NCBI GenBank assembly: GCA_944383265.1
Contig: CALWOX010000002.1
Location: 248,001-312,000, forward strand
Source of the DNA: an uncultured Lachnospiraceae bacterium
Lineage (GTDB): Bacteria; Bacillota; Clostridia; Lachnospirales; Lachnospiraceae
Direction of reading: 5' to 3'
Length of the DNA: 64,000 nucleotides
Shown: positions 44,323 to 53,048 of the stretch, piece after piece
Position numbering within the stretch: the stretch's first letter is position 1
How the letters are laid out: every line of letters begins with the position of its first letter
The notes under the pieces: model-generated
What the model saw: the letters and a program-made list of their open reading frames with translations, nothing else
The model's database searches: none
Told to the model about the DNA's origin: nothing
Made by a program: the position numbers and the translations under genes

Positions 44323-45186
44323 CTAAGCCTCTCTGCAATATGAAAGAAGTCCTGTAAGGAAATTCCTTATCCTTACATTTCCGTGCTTTTCAGATCTGCC
44401 TCTTATATAGTTCATCTCCTTGCGTATCTGCTCAAAGTTGTAGAGCCTTCCCGAGTACTCGTTGAATACAGGATCCGCATAGTCCTCAAGCCCCTTGTTT
44501 GCAAGATTCACCATTCCGGAAAATGCCGCTCTCCTTATACGCTGCTCCACACTCTTGGGATTTCTGTGAAGCCTTCCGCAGAGATCGTTTAAGGTGGAGT
44601 CGGATACATCCATGTCATTATCCATAAGGTACTCTATTATGGATATGATGTCCTTACTTCCGGACTCCCCGGAAATGCCTATTCCCTGAAGGATCCCTCT
44701 CAGGCGCTGCATATACGCCTTTCCTGTCCTGGACTTTGCCTGAGTATCTGATACGGCAGCCGATGAAGGTATGTTGTCGTTTGAAAAGAGATCCTGCGCC
44801 TTTGCTATAAGCTTTTTCATTGTCCTTCCGGCCTCAACATTTTTGAGCACGCTCTCTATCTCTATGCTGTTTACCGGCTTGTGCACATAGAACTCTATTC
44901 CGCTCTCATATGCTTTGGAAACCATTTCCTTATTGTCCACCTGCGAAAGCATTATCACAGATACATCAGGGGATATCTTCTTTATTTTTTCCGCGAAGGT
45001 TATGCCGTCAAGCTCAGGCATCAAAAGGTCCGCGATAACTATATCAGGCTTTAAAAGAGGTACATCCTCAAGCGCATCTCTGCCGTTATCGGACATTCCG
45101 CATATCTCTCCCAGCTGTCTCTCCGATATTATCTGTTTCAGTATGCTGCAAATATTTTTATCATCATCAACTATATATATCTTCAC
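44323..45186 (-). CDS. Response regulator with YcbB/GlnL-type output domain
   Basis: 287 residues: a receiver domain (1-120) with acidic pocket Asp7-Asp9, phosphoacceptor Asp53 (IADLLMPELDG) and the conserved lysine in VHKP. The C-terminal part (about 150-280) resembles the YcbB DNA-binding domain of B. subtilis GlnL, which with kinase GlnK responds to glutamine and activates a glutaminase and an AGCS transporter. Its start overlaps the kinase stop by 4 nt. The AGCS symporter 4 kb away is a possible target (inference). Confidence 0.85.
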   Translation of the reverse strand: MKIYIVDDDKNICSILKQIISERQLGEICGMSDNGRDALEDVPLLKPDIVIADLLMPELDGITFAEKIKKISPDVSVIMLSQVDNKEMVSKAYESGIEFYVHKPVNSIEIESVLKNVEAGRTMKKLIAKAQDLFSNDNIPSSAAVSDTQAKSRTGKAYMQRLRGILQGIGISGESGSKDIISIIEYLMDNDMDVSDSTLNDLCGRLHRNPKSVEQRIRRAAFSGMVNLANKGLEDYADPVFNEYSGRLYNFEQIRKEMNYIRGRSEKHGNVRIRNFLTGLLSYCREA

Positions 45187-46466
45187 GACTGTACCTCCAT
45201 CTCGTCCCTTGGTATTTTGATAACGAATCTCGTCCTTCCCTTGACCGAGGATACGCTTATTTCTCCATTGAATTCCTTTTCAATTATATTCTTAACTATG
45301 AGAAGCCCAAGGCCTCTCCCTACAACTCCGGTCTCATAATTTATCTTGGTGGAATATCCCGCGTTGAAAATATCCCCTATCCTGTCTTCGGGTATCTCCT
45401 TGCCGTCGTTCTCAACTGTCATGATATATTTACCGTCAGATTCCTCGATATTGATATCTATATGCAGACTGTTATTTTCCGCCGCCTCAACAGCATTTGT
45501 AAATAAATTATTAAATACAGACATCAGATAATAATACTTATGAGTAAACAGATTGTCGGGACAATCGACCCTCTTTTCGAGCTTTACACCCTCCTCATCG
45601 GCATAGTCCTGAGCCCTCTTCAGCAATAGCGATATTATCTCTGATATGTACATTCCTTCTCTGTCGATATTACTCTCAAGAGAATTGCTCACACCCCTCA
45701 ATACGGAGCTGTATATCTTCTTTATTTCATGGACATTTGTGGCCAGACTCAAAGCCTGTTCGGAAAGCCTGTTGGACTCCTTTTTAAGCTCATCATAGAG
45801 CTTGTAGGCATTGCTCATGGTATTTTCCACCATATCCATATTTTCTTTCATGCAGACAGTCTCACCGGAAAGCTCCGTCACTGTCATAAGCAATTTTTTG
45901 TATATCTTTATATCCTCATGCTTCAAAAGCATGATCTCATATCCCTTTATAAGCCTTACAAAAAGAAGTACTATAAAGGCTCTTATAACCGCTACGCAAA
46001 CAATGCCTGCTTGGTTTTCTATCGTCAGGGAGGCAAAGCCCTCTCTCAGGAGGAGCTCGACCAGATTAGACAGATAGTCTATCAGCGCCAGCATGGGAAG
46101 CTCGTAGTTTTTGGTGAAATTCCTGCTGTCTTTCTCATAGTAAAAATAGAGAAACACCCCATAAACTATGTAGAAAAATGCCTCAGGCAAATATGCACTT
46201 ATAAAGTTGGCCGCCTCACCTGTGAGAGCCACGGAAGTAAATGCTCTGGATGCAGCTACACCAAGACCCGATACTATTGATACGGGAATAAGGGGAAAAT
46301 CCTTTGCGATAGTGAGAAATACAGGAAGTAGAAGTATCCCCATTGAGACTGTGAAATATTTTGCGAGGATACTCAAGTTGAATTGGGCAAAGGCTACTAT
46401 TATGACGCTGTACACCAAAACAGGTACAGCATATCCTATACCCTGTTCACTTTTTTCCGTCTTCAT
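45183..46466 (-). CDS. Membrane sensor histidine kinase, GlnK (YcbA)-like
   Basis: 427 residues with five or six N-terminal membrane segments (1-175) and a coiled linker. The phosphoacceptor is His246 in ATNVHEIKK. The GHKL ATPase domain has NLFTNAVEAAE, DIFNAGYSTK and GRGLGLLIVKN. The layout resembles B. subtilis GlnK, the glutamine-sensing partner of GlnL. It is transcribed just ahead of the response-regulator gene with a 4-nt overlap. The signal here is not proven; an amino acid is plausible given the locus. Confidence 0.85.
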   Translation of the reverse strand: MKTEKSEQGIGYAVPVLVYSVIIVAFAQFNLSILAKYFTVSMGILLLPVFLTIAKDFPLIPVSIVSGLGVAASRAFTSVALTGEAANFISAYLPEAFFYIVYGVFLYFYYEKDSRNFTKNYELPMLALIDYLSNLVELLLREGFASLTIENQAGIVCVAVIRAFIVLLFVRLIKGYEIMLLKHEDIKIYKKLLMTVTELSGETVCMKENMDMVENTMSNAYKLYDELKKESNRLSEQALSLATNVHEIKKIYSSVLRGVSNSLESNIDREGMYISEIISLLLKRAQDYADEEGVKLEKRVDCPDNLFTHKYYYLMSVFNNLFTNAVEAAENNSLHIDINIEESDGKYIMTVENDGKEIPEDRIGDIFNAGYSTKINYETGVVGRGLGLLIVKNIIEKEFNGEISVSSVKGRTRFVIKIPRDEMEVQS

Positions 46467-46600
46467 ACTACCTCCCCAAAAAGTAGAATATTGAAATTGT
46501 TAACTTTTTGTTAATATGTTTTATCTTAGCATTGTGCCTGAAAAAATGCAATACAAGTTAACGTAAAATGACTAATTCTTTACATTGTATGTATAAAGAA

Positions 46601-46644
46601 AGCCCCAATATTATATATTTCCTATCATATATAATATTGAGGCT
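46601..46644 (-). terminator. Terminator of the tRNA cluster
   Basis: A long, nearly perfect stem (AGCC...TATATAT with ATATATA...GGCT) followed by TTTCTTT on the minus strand, 20 nt past tRNA-Thr. Confidence 0.8.
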
Positions 46645-46663
46645 CCTCTCAAATTTTCTTTAA

Positions 46664-46736
<73 letters not shown>

Positions 46737-46778
46737 TTTTCAAAAAATAAAGCTCATGATTTTACATGAGCTCTTTAG

Positions 46779-46850
46779 TGACCTTGCCGGGAATCGAACC
46801 CGGGCCTTCGCCGTGAGAGGGCGACGTCTTGACCGCTTGACTACAAGGCC
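46779..46850 (-). tRNA. tRNA-Glu (CUC), copy 2
   Basis: 72 nt; acceptor GGCCTTG/CAAGGTC, anticodon loop CTCTCAC, T-loop TTCGATT. Identical in sequence to the copy at 46949-47020. It has its own candidate promoter. No encoded CCA. Confidence 0.94.
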
Positions 46851-46883
46851 TTATCAATATTCATTCTTGTTGACTGCTCAGGT

Positions 46884-46912
46884 ATAATATCATATAAATA
46901 TCAGTTTGGCAA
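46884..46912 (-). promoter_or_regulatory. Candidate promoter for tRNA-Glu copy 2 and tRNA-Thr
   Basis: TTGCCA (46912-46907) and TATTAT (46889-46884), spacing 17, on the minus strand between the two tRNA-Glu copies. Confidence 0.55.
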
Positions 46913-46948
46913 GTACTTTTTTATTTTCTTTTGCAGAGTTTTCTGCAG

Positions 46949-47020
46949 TGACCTTGCCGGGAATCGAACCCGGGCCTTCGCCGTGAGAGGGCGACGTCTT
47001 GACCGCTTGACTACAAGGCC
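46949..47020 (-). tRNA. tRNA-Glu (CUC), copy 1
   Basis: Same 72-nt sequence as copy 2. It follows tRNA-Pro by 7 nt and is trailed by a small GCAGA/TCTGC hairpin. Confidence 0.94.
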
Positions 47021-47027
47021 ATATGAG

Positions 47028-47101
47028 TCGAGGCGACGTGATTCGAACACGCGACCTCTGCGTCCCGAACGCAGCGCTCTACCGGGCTGAGCCACGCCTC
47101 G
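47028..47101 (-). tRNA. tRNA-Pro (CGG)
   Basis: 74 nt; acceptor CGAGGCG/CGCCTCG with discriminator A, anticodon loop TTCGGGA on a CTGCG/CGCAG stem. It is first in the tRNA cluster. Confidence 0.94.
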
Positions 47102-47151
47102 ACTTACTCCGCTGAGTCACGCTCAGCTGTCGGTCTCAAAACACAAGGCAT

Positions 47152-47180
47152 AGTATAATAAAAATGCCTCGACTTGTCAA
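47152..47180 (-). promoter_or_regulatory. Strong promoter of the tRNA cluster
   Basis: TTGACA (47180-47175) and TATACT (47157-47152), spacing 17, about 50 nt upstream of tRNA-Pro. Confidence 0.8.
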
Positions 47181-47258
47181 TTATTTTTTTGCTTTATATA
47201 TAATTTTTTTCTCTTTGTAAAAATAAATATTTTTCTTTTATGAACTTTTTTACAGGTG

Positions 47259-47651
47259 TTATCTTGTCAAATGAGGTATAGCGTCCTCTATAAGATAGTA
47301 ATCTATAAGCTTGAAATCATTGTCTGTCTGATCTCTGTACCAAGCTGTAGCACCCTTCTCTCCCTCAAATTTTCTGTAGCTCTCAAGAGCCTCCTCTATC
47401 ATCATGATGTCGTCTGTATTATCATCATTTCCCTTAGGCATCACTATTATAGAGCGAAAAGGTGTCTGATTGGGCTTTATACTTGAGGCCATAGGGTGTG
47501 TCACCAGCTTGTAATCCTTGTAAATATAGTCTCTCGCCTTGATAAGGACATCCTTGTGAGTTTCCACTGTCTCCAGCTTGATCTTTCCCTTGAATGCATC
47601 CTCCACCACACTGTTATTGGTGATAAGGATGAGCTTGTTTATATCTGTCAT
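47259..47651 (-). CDS. grdX: GrdX family protein
   Basis: A protein of about 130 residues of unknown biochemistry that accompanies glycine reductase genes. Start 47651 (MTDINKLILITNN) has GGAGGAGAT upstream; the frame to 47699 is longer but lies in the hairpin. The core KARDYIYKDYKLVTHPM and KPNQTPFRSIIV matches the GrdX pattern as I remember it. Unlike many clostridia, where grdX leads the grd operon, here it sits about 9 kb away, behind an NSS transporter gene. It may be a regulatory or assembly factor; no catalytic motif is visible. Confidence 0.8.
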   Translation of the reverse strand: MTDINKLILITNNSVVEDAFKGKIKLETVETHKDVLIKARDYIYKDYKLVTHPMASSIKPNQTPFRSIIVMPKGNDDNTDDIMMIEEALESYRKFEGEKGATAWYRDQTDNDFKLIDYYLIEDAIPHLTR

Positions 47652-47666
47652 ATCTCCTCCCAAAAA

Positions 47667-47713
47667 CATAACTTCGGTTTTATGGCTATAATACACCAAA
47701 ATCCGAAGTTATG
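47667..47713 (-). terminator. Terminator/attenuator between NSS transporter and grdX
   Basis: Perfect 11-bp arms CATAACTTCGG/CCGAAGTTATG with a 25-nt loop, then TTTTT on the minus strand running straight into the grdX ribosome site. The end of the terminator and the start of grdX translation signals are thus interleaved. Confidence 0.7.
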
Positions 47714-47760
47714 CAAAGAAAATATATAAAATGTCCGAAAAAGAATTCGCACGGACCTGT

Positions 47761-49149
47761 CTATGCGAAAAATTTGTCCTTATATCCCATTATAAGTATG
47801 AAAAGGACGATCGCGGGTATTATCCATGTCACATAGAATCTTGCAATCTTGCCCGTAGGGAATTTTATTCCCTTTCCGGTATTTGCCTCCTCAATAAAGT
47901 TGTCCCAGCCCCAGCCGAATTTTCTCGTGCTGAAAAAAAGATATATCATTGAGCCTATGGGAAGGATGTTGTTGCTGACTATAAAGTCCTCAAGATCAAG
48001 TATGGTCGAGCCCTCTCCGAATGGTGCAAAGCCTGAGAGAAGGTTAAAGCCAAGCACACAGGGGAAGGAAAGCAATGCTATCACTATCCCGTTTACAAGT
48101 ATCGCCTTCTTTATGGAACAGCCTGTAAGGTCTGTGGCAAAGGCTATTATGTTCTGGAATACGGCTATTACCGTTGTGAGGGCGGCAAAGCTCATAAACA
48201 GAAAGAACATTGAGCCCCAAAGCCTTCCGAAGGGCATGTGCGTGAATACATTGGGAAGGGTCACAAATATAAGGCTCGGCCCCTGACCTGTCTGTCCGCC
48301 GTTATATGCAAAGCATGCGGGGAATATGATAAGTCCCGCTGTAAAGGCCACAAAAGTGTCCAGTACAAGTACATTTATTCCTTCTCCGGCAAGCTTTCTC
48401 TCCTTGCCTATGTATGAGCCGAAAATAGCCATTGCTCCTATTCCTATGCTAAGAGTAAAAAATGACTGTCCGAGAGCCGCATAGAGGGCGTTGAATACTC
48501 CTGCCTCCTGCATTCTTGAGAAGTCGGGCTTTAAATAGAAATCAAGCCCTGCCTTTCCTCCTGGAAGCATTATTGAGTTTATTGCCATTATTATCATAAG
48601 GATGATAAGGCATACCATCATTTTCTGCGATACGCTCTCAACACCCTTTTGAAGTCCCTTTGCACATACAAGGAAGCACAAAACAACCGTCAAGAGCATA
48701 AAAACCGACATTATAACAGGATCCGAAAGCATGGAGTTAAATTCTCCGGATACAGCCTCGGCGCTCATACCGGAGGCGAAGTCACCCTTTATAAATTTTA
48801 TAAAGTAATTGATGAGCCAGCCTGATACTGTGGTGTAGAACATCATGAGGATGTAGTCTCCCGCCATATGGAACCATTTTATATAGTGCCATTTGGTTCC
48901 TTTGGGTTCAAGCACCTCATATGACAAGGCCACCGATTTCCTTGATGCCCTGCCGTTTGAAAATTCCATTACCATTATCGGAAGTCCGAATACCACAAGA
49001 AATACCAGGTAGACGAGTACAAAGGCCGCTCCGCCGTACTGTCCCACTATATACGGAAATCTCCAGACGTTTCCGAGTCCGATGGCGCATCCCGCGGAGA
49101 TCAGGATAAATCCTATGCGGGATGCAAAAGTTTCTCTTTTGTTTTCCAT
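47761..49149 (-). CDS. Sodium:neurotransmitter symporter (NSS) family amino-acid transporter
   Basis: 462 residues, about 11-12 membrane segments. The first helix has the NSS sodium/substrate site (SAGCAIGLGNVWRFPY at about residues 18-33), and helix 6-8 regions match (SFFTLSIGIGAMAIFGSY). Bacterial members such as LeuT, TnaT or MhsT import hydrophobic amino acids or glycine. Being directly upstream of grdX suggests a Stickland substrate. The frame is intact with a GGGG-type site before the ATG. Confidence 0.92.
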   Translation of the reverse strand: MENKRETFASRIGFILISAGCAIGLGNVWRFPYIVGQYGGAAFVLVYLVFLVVFGLPIMVMEFSNGRASRKSVALSYEVLEPKGTKWHYIKWFHMAGDYILMMFYTTVSGWLINYFIKFIKGDFASGMSAEAVSGEFNSMLSDPVIMSVFMLLTVVLCFLVCAKGLQKGVESVSQKMMVCLIILMIIMAINSIMLPGGKAGLDFYLKPDFSRMQEAGVFNALYAALGQSFFTLSIGIGAMAIFGSYIGKERKLAGEGINVLVLDTFVAFTAGLIIFPACFAYNGGQTGQGPSLIFVTLPNVFTHMPFGRLWGSMFFLFMSFAALTTVIAVFQNIIAFATDLTGCSIKKAILVNGIVIALLSFPCVLGFNLLSGFAPFGEGSTILDLEDFIVSNNILPIGSMIYLFFSTRKFGWGWDNFIEEANTGKGIKFPTGKIARFYVTWIIPAIVLFILIMGYKDKFFA

Positions 49150-49291
49150 AGTTCATTCCCCTACTGTAAAATTTTTCAGTACTATTTTAAGTTTAACAGG
49201 AAATAAGTCAATACCGACCTTCGGGGTACGTTTTAAAACATATGGAAAAGAGGATATATGCTTTGTGCTGTATAACTTAAAGTTATTGTTG

Positions 49292-49864
49292 TTATTCTGC
49301 TTCCACTGCGTCAGACTGTGTTGACACCTCCTCTGTATACTCTGATGCATCAACTCCGAAGCTGTCCGCAAACGAAGAATCTACAGTATATACATTGCTG
49401 TCTCCCTCGATGCAGAGGTAGTAATCATAAGTCATAGCATTAAGCTCTCCGAGCTTTATTGTTTTTTTGCTTCCGTCATTGAGCTCAAGGCTTATAGTAA
49501 GCGAGGGTTCGGACAGTCCGTATACCGAAATATCCTTCACAGAGCTTATAACATCATTACTCTTTATATCGCAGGCCGTGTCAAGAGCAGTATCAAGCTT
49601 TATGGTATTTACCTCCTTATCAGGCTCCTCATCACAGCTCCATTCTTCTCCCGCCTTTGTAAAGGAAAGTCCCTCTCCGTCGGAATTTCTCCATTCTATC
49701 TTTGTAAGCTCATCCTTTGATACATATAGAGCCGTCACTGCTCCTCCTTCGCTGTCTTCGGCAAAGTCCATGCTTCTTATGACCGCATAGCATGCGGCGG
49801 AGAGGATAAGTATTGCAAGAAGCACTATCATCTGAAGCTGTCTTTTTCCTGTTTTCTTTGCCAT
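49292..49864 (-). CDS. Membrane-anchored DUF4340-like protein
   Basis: 190 residues: one N-terminal membrane anchor (about 11-29), then an extracytoplasmic domain with short repeated beta-strand units (LTKIEWRNSDGEGLSFTK; VYGLSEPSLTISLEL) typical of DUF4340, and an acidic tail. The family regularly follows GldF/GldG-like ABC genes. It begins 2 nt after the permease stop, so it is the third member of the transporter operon. Function is unknown; an accessory envelope role is likely. It is shorter than many DUF4340 proteins, which often have two or more repeats. Confidence 0.78.
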   Translation of the reverse strand: MAKKTGKRQLQMIVLLAILILSAACYAVIRSMDFAEDSEGGAVTALYVSKDELTKIEWRNSDGEGLSFTKAGEEWSCDEEPDKEVNTIKLDTALDTACDIKSNDVISSVKDISVYGLSEPSLTISLELNDGSKKTIKLGELNAMTYDYYLCIEGDSNVYTVDSSFADSFGVDASEYTEEVSTQSDAVEAE

Positions 49865-49866
49865 AT

Positions 49867-51954
49867 CTACCTTTTCCTCCTCTTATACATTATCACAAAG
49901 CCCGAAGCCAATAGAAGCACAGGGATAAGGACTGTAAGGAATACCGTTATCTCAAACCTTGTTCCCTGGCTTACCATAAGATAATCTCCGGAAAGATTTT
50001 TTACGGGTATCGATATATTGCTCTCGCTGTCTGTAAAGCTTGACGCTGCATTTGAGAAGAGCCTCAAGTTTCCTCCTGTGGTCATGGCATTTATCTCATC
50101 GGTAAATACACTCTCGCAGGCATAAAGTATAAGCTCCGCCTCTGTATCCTCCTTTACAGAATGTATTGCTGTGTTGAAGCTTCCTTCCTTTATCTCATTT
50201 CCCTCACTGTCTGCAAGCACCGACGAATCACCGGTCTTTACAAGAGCTGTCACCTCAGTGTTCTCGCTGCTCTCATTCTCGGCTATGCTCTGGGCCCCCG
50301 GCATAAATACATAGCTTTCCCCATATACTCCCTCTGTCAGCTCGTCGTTCATTACATCGGGAAGGAGATAGCTCTCCCTCTGAAAATACTTCGATCTGTC
50401 CTTTTCAAGTATCTGCCCATCCTCTATAGAGACTCCGAACTCCTCCAGCACTCTGCTGAAATAAGGCATCTCATTTTCATAACTTCCGCAATATGCCGCC
50501 TCTACTATAAGCTTTCCGCCCTTCTTTATGTATGCGTCAAGCTTTGAGGCTTCATCCTCCGTAAGATCTGTGTGCGCCGCCGCTATATATATAGCCTTGG
50601 CGTCATCAGGCACTGAATCCACAGTCAAAAGATTAAGCTCCTCCGTCTCTATATTCGCCTTTGTAAGTGCCTCTGAAAACTCCTTTCCGAGGCTTCTCTC
50701 CCCATGGCCTGTGAGAAGATATATCCTGTCGAGGCTGTCCCTTGTCACATAGTCTATAGCCGATATCAGCTGACCCTCTCCGTCGTAGCCTTCGGCAGTC
50801 TGCTGAAATGTGCTGTAGTCAAAGGAGGTAGTGTAGCAGTCGGAAAAATCTATAACTCTGTATTTATCGCCACAGGTAATTATAAGGCTGTTGAAAGATA
50901 TATTTCCGTCGGTATAGTCCTTGTAAAAATCAGGGTACTCCACAGGGTCCCTGTACTCCACAGTTATATGAGAGGAGGCTTCCTGCATCTTGTCAAGTGT
51001 ATTTCCGAGAAGCGTATCCTCATCATCCTCGGAATTAAGAACATATATCACGATATCCTTGTCAAGGCTTTTAAGGACTGATTCAGATGCATCTGTAAGG
51101 CTGTAAAGCCTGTTTGAGGTCATATCCATCTGAGTGTATCTGTCGGGAAGGGCTGCAAAGGAAAGGTTGACAAACACCACCGCCGCCACAGCCGTTATGG
51201 TCATTCCTATGCTGTAGGCTCCCGGCGCGATACCCTTTCGCGATACTGTATAGCTTCTCTTCCTTATCATCTGTACAGTCAGAAAAAGGCATACATATAT
51301 GACCGACAGGAAGTATACCAATGAGCTCAGATCGAATATACCTCCGCTCATTTTACTGAAATTGCCTGTAATATTAAATATCTCAAGAAACGCCGTAAAA
51401 AGATTCCCCTCAGAGGATATCATATATGCGATTCCGTCCACCTGATATGTTACAAATAGAACAGCTATGGTAAGTATGGCAGACACCACAAGGCTCTCCG
51501 TAAGTGAAGAGATAAAAAGTCCTATGGCTATGCAGGCCGCTCCCAGGAGAAAGAAACCCGCAAGTGAGCAATAGCTCTCTGTCACAGCCGCTGTACCAAA
51601 TGCGGACATTATTAAAGGAAAGCATGAAAATATCACTACAGGTATTATAAACACTGTCAGCATGGCAAGATATTTTGCACAGGCTATGCGCCATACCGAT
51701 ACGGACGAAGTAAGTATCAACTGGTCCGTCTTTTGCTTTCTCTCCTCCGATATTGCCTTCATGGTCAAAACAGGTATAGAGAAAATGAACATAAATATAA
51801 CACTGTTTAAGGTGTATGAGAGATCAGGCTCTCCGAAGGTAAGGTTCATAGAAACAAAATAGAGCCCTGTAATAAAAATATTTACGGCAAGAAACACCCA
51901 GCCTGTCATAGTGCAGAAGTATGATTTAAGCTCTCTCTTGTAAATCGCTGTCAT
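49867..51954 (-). CDS. ABC-2 permease fused to GldG-like domain
   Basis: 695 residues in two parts. Residues 1 to about 235 form an ABC-2 permease (GldF-like) with six membrane segments and the cytoplasmic ERKQKTDQLILTSS segment. After another membrane helix (about 245-270), residues 275-660 form a GldG-like extracytoplasmic domain (LYSLTDASESVLKSL, then YLLTGHGERSLGKEF). A final membrane helix and RRKR tail close the protein. It overlaps the upstream ATPase gene by 4 nt. Gliding motility gave the family its name, but in Firmicutes the substrate is unknown and gliding is not implied. Confidence 0.85.
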   Translation of the reverse strand: MTAIYKRELKSYFCTMTGWVFLAVNIFITGLYFVSMNLTFGEPDLSYTLNSVIFMFIFSIPVLTMKAISEERKQKTDQLILTSSVSVWRIACAKYLAMLTVFIIPVVIFSCFPLIMSAFGTAAVTESYCSLAGFFLLGAACIAIGLFISSLTESLVVSAILTIAVLFVTYQVDGIAYMISSEGNLFTAFLEIFNITGNFSKMSGGIFDLSSLVYFLSVIYVCLFLTVQMIRKRSYTVSRKGIAPGAYSIGMTITAVAAVVFVNLSFAALPDRYTQMDMTSNRLYSLTDASESVLKSLDKDIVIYVLNSEDDEDTLLGNTLDKMQEASSHITVEYRDPVEYPDFYKDYTDGNISFNSLIITCGDKYRVIDFSDCYTTSFDYSTFQQTAEGYDGEGQLISAIDYVTRDSLDRIYLLTGHGERSLGKEFSEALTKANIETEELNLLTVDSVPDDAKAIYIAAAHTDLTEDEASKLDAYIKKGGKLIVEAAYCGSYENEMPYFSRVLEEFGVSIEDGQILEKDRSKYFQRESYLLPDVMNDELTEGVYGESYVFMPGAQSIAENESSENTEVTALVKTGDSSVLADSEGNEIKEGSFNTAIHSVKEDTEAELILYACESVFTDEINAMTTGGNLRLFSNAASSFTDSESNISIPVKNLSGDYLMVSQGTRFEITVFLTVLIPVLLLASGFVIMYKRRKR

Positions 51955-52943
51955 AAGCTCACCTCCTGAGTATCTGTAAGCTCAAGGAATATATCCTCAA
52001 GGGTCTTTTCATTTTTTATGAGACTGTAAACAGGTATATTTCGCTCCGCAAGTCTGATAGAGAGTCTGTCCCTTATCTCCTCTCCCTCCTTGACCTTTAT
52101 CGAGAAGCTTATAAGCTCCGGTTCATTCTCAGAGCCTACTTCCCTGTCACCGGACTCTTCTCCCTTAAGCGAGTTGCCTGTACTCTCAAAGGAAATGACC
52201 TCATCCATATCCGAGAGTATATCAGACACGATCTCTCCGTCTCCCTTTACAGTAAGCTCAAGTTCTCCCTCGGACTGCATCATCATCTCAAGCTCCTCGG
52301 GAGTTCCCTGTGCCACAAGACTACCCTTTGAAAGGATCAATATCTTGTCACAGACAGCGCTCACCTCTGAAAGTATGTGTGAGCTCAATATCACCGTATG
52401 CTTGCCCTTAAGGGAGCGTATGAGGTCTCTTATCTCTATTATCTGCTTGGGGTCAAGACCTACAGTGGGCTCATCAAGTATGATTATATCAGGGAAAGAT
52501 ATCATGGCCTGAGCCATTCCCACTCTCTGCCTGTATCCCTTTGAAAGGCTTCTTATGAGCTTGTCCTTCACCTCCTTAAGCTCGACCATATCCATTATGT
52601 CTGAAATCTGCTTTGACCTGTCCTTTTTGTCAACCTTCTTAAGCTCCGCCACAAAACTCATATATTCCATTACTGTCATTTCAGGATATAGTGGCGGCGT
52701 CTCGGGAAGGTAGCCTATACAGCTCTTTGCCTCCTCGGGCTCCTTTAAAATATCGTGGCCGTCCACAGTCACCGTGCCTGATGTAGCCGAGAGATATCCT
52801 GTTATTATATTCATTGTAGTGGATTTTCCGGCACCGTTAGGGCCCAGGAAACCGTAGATGAGCCCGTCTTCGATCTTTAAATTCAGATCCTTTATGGCAT
52901 AGCTCGACCCGTATTTCTTTGAAAGTCCGCTGATCTCTATCAT
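51951..52943 (-). CDS. ABC transporter ATP-binding protein (GldA-like)
   Basis: 330 residues with Walker A GPNGAGKSTT (about residue 35), signature LSKGYRQRVGMAQ, Walker B IIILDEPTVGLD and a C-terminal extension of about 110 residues with a variable acidic patch (GEESGDREVGSENE). It energises the permease encoded directly downstream. Its ribosome site AGGAGG is inside the 3' arm of the hairpin at 52951-53021, so translation may depend on that structure opening. Confidence 0.92.
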   Translation of the reverse strand: MIEISGLSKKYGSSYAIKDLNLKIEDGLIYGFLGPNGAGKSTTMNIITGYLSATSGTVTVDGHDILKEPEEAKSCIGYLPETPPLYPEMTVMEYMSFVAELKKVDKKDRSKQISDIMDMVELKEVKDKLIRSLSKGYRQRVGMAQAMISFPDIIILDEPTVGLDPKQIIEIRDLIRSLKGKHTVILSSHILSEVSAVCDKILILSKGSLVAQGTPEELEMMMQSEGELELTVKGDGEIVSDILSDMDEVISFESTGNSLKGEESGDREVGSENEPELISFSIKVKEGEEIRDRLSIRLAERNIPVYSLIKNEKTLEDIFLELTDTQEVSL

Positions 52944-52950
52944 ACAAAAA

Positions 52951-53021
52951 AGCCTCCTGTTCTCTCATAATTCTGAAGTCAATATACTTTAACCTTAAAT
53001 TATGAAGAAAATCAGGAGACT
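52951..53021 (-). terminator. Terminator-like hairpin spanning the nup/ABC junction
   Basis: Imperfect long stem (AGTCTCCTG...CAGGAGGCT with inner AATTATG-type pairs) followed by TTTTTTG on the minus strand. It can end the nucleoside transporter transcript, and its 3' arm contains the ribosome site of the next gene. Confidence 0.65.
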
Positions 53022-53048
53022 TTGTGATAATTCTGTGTCCTGTTATAT

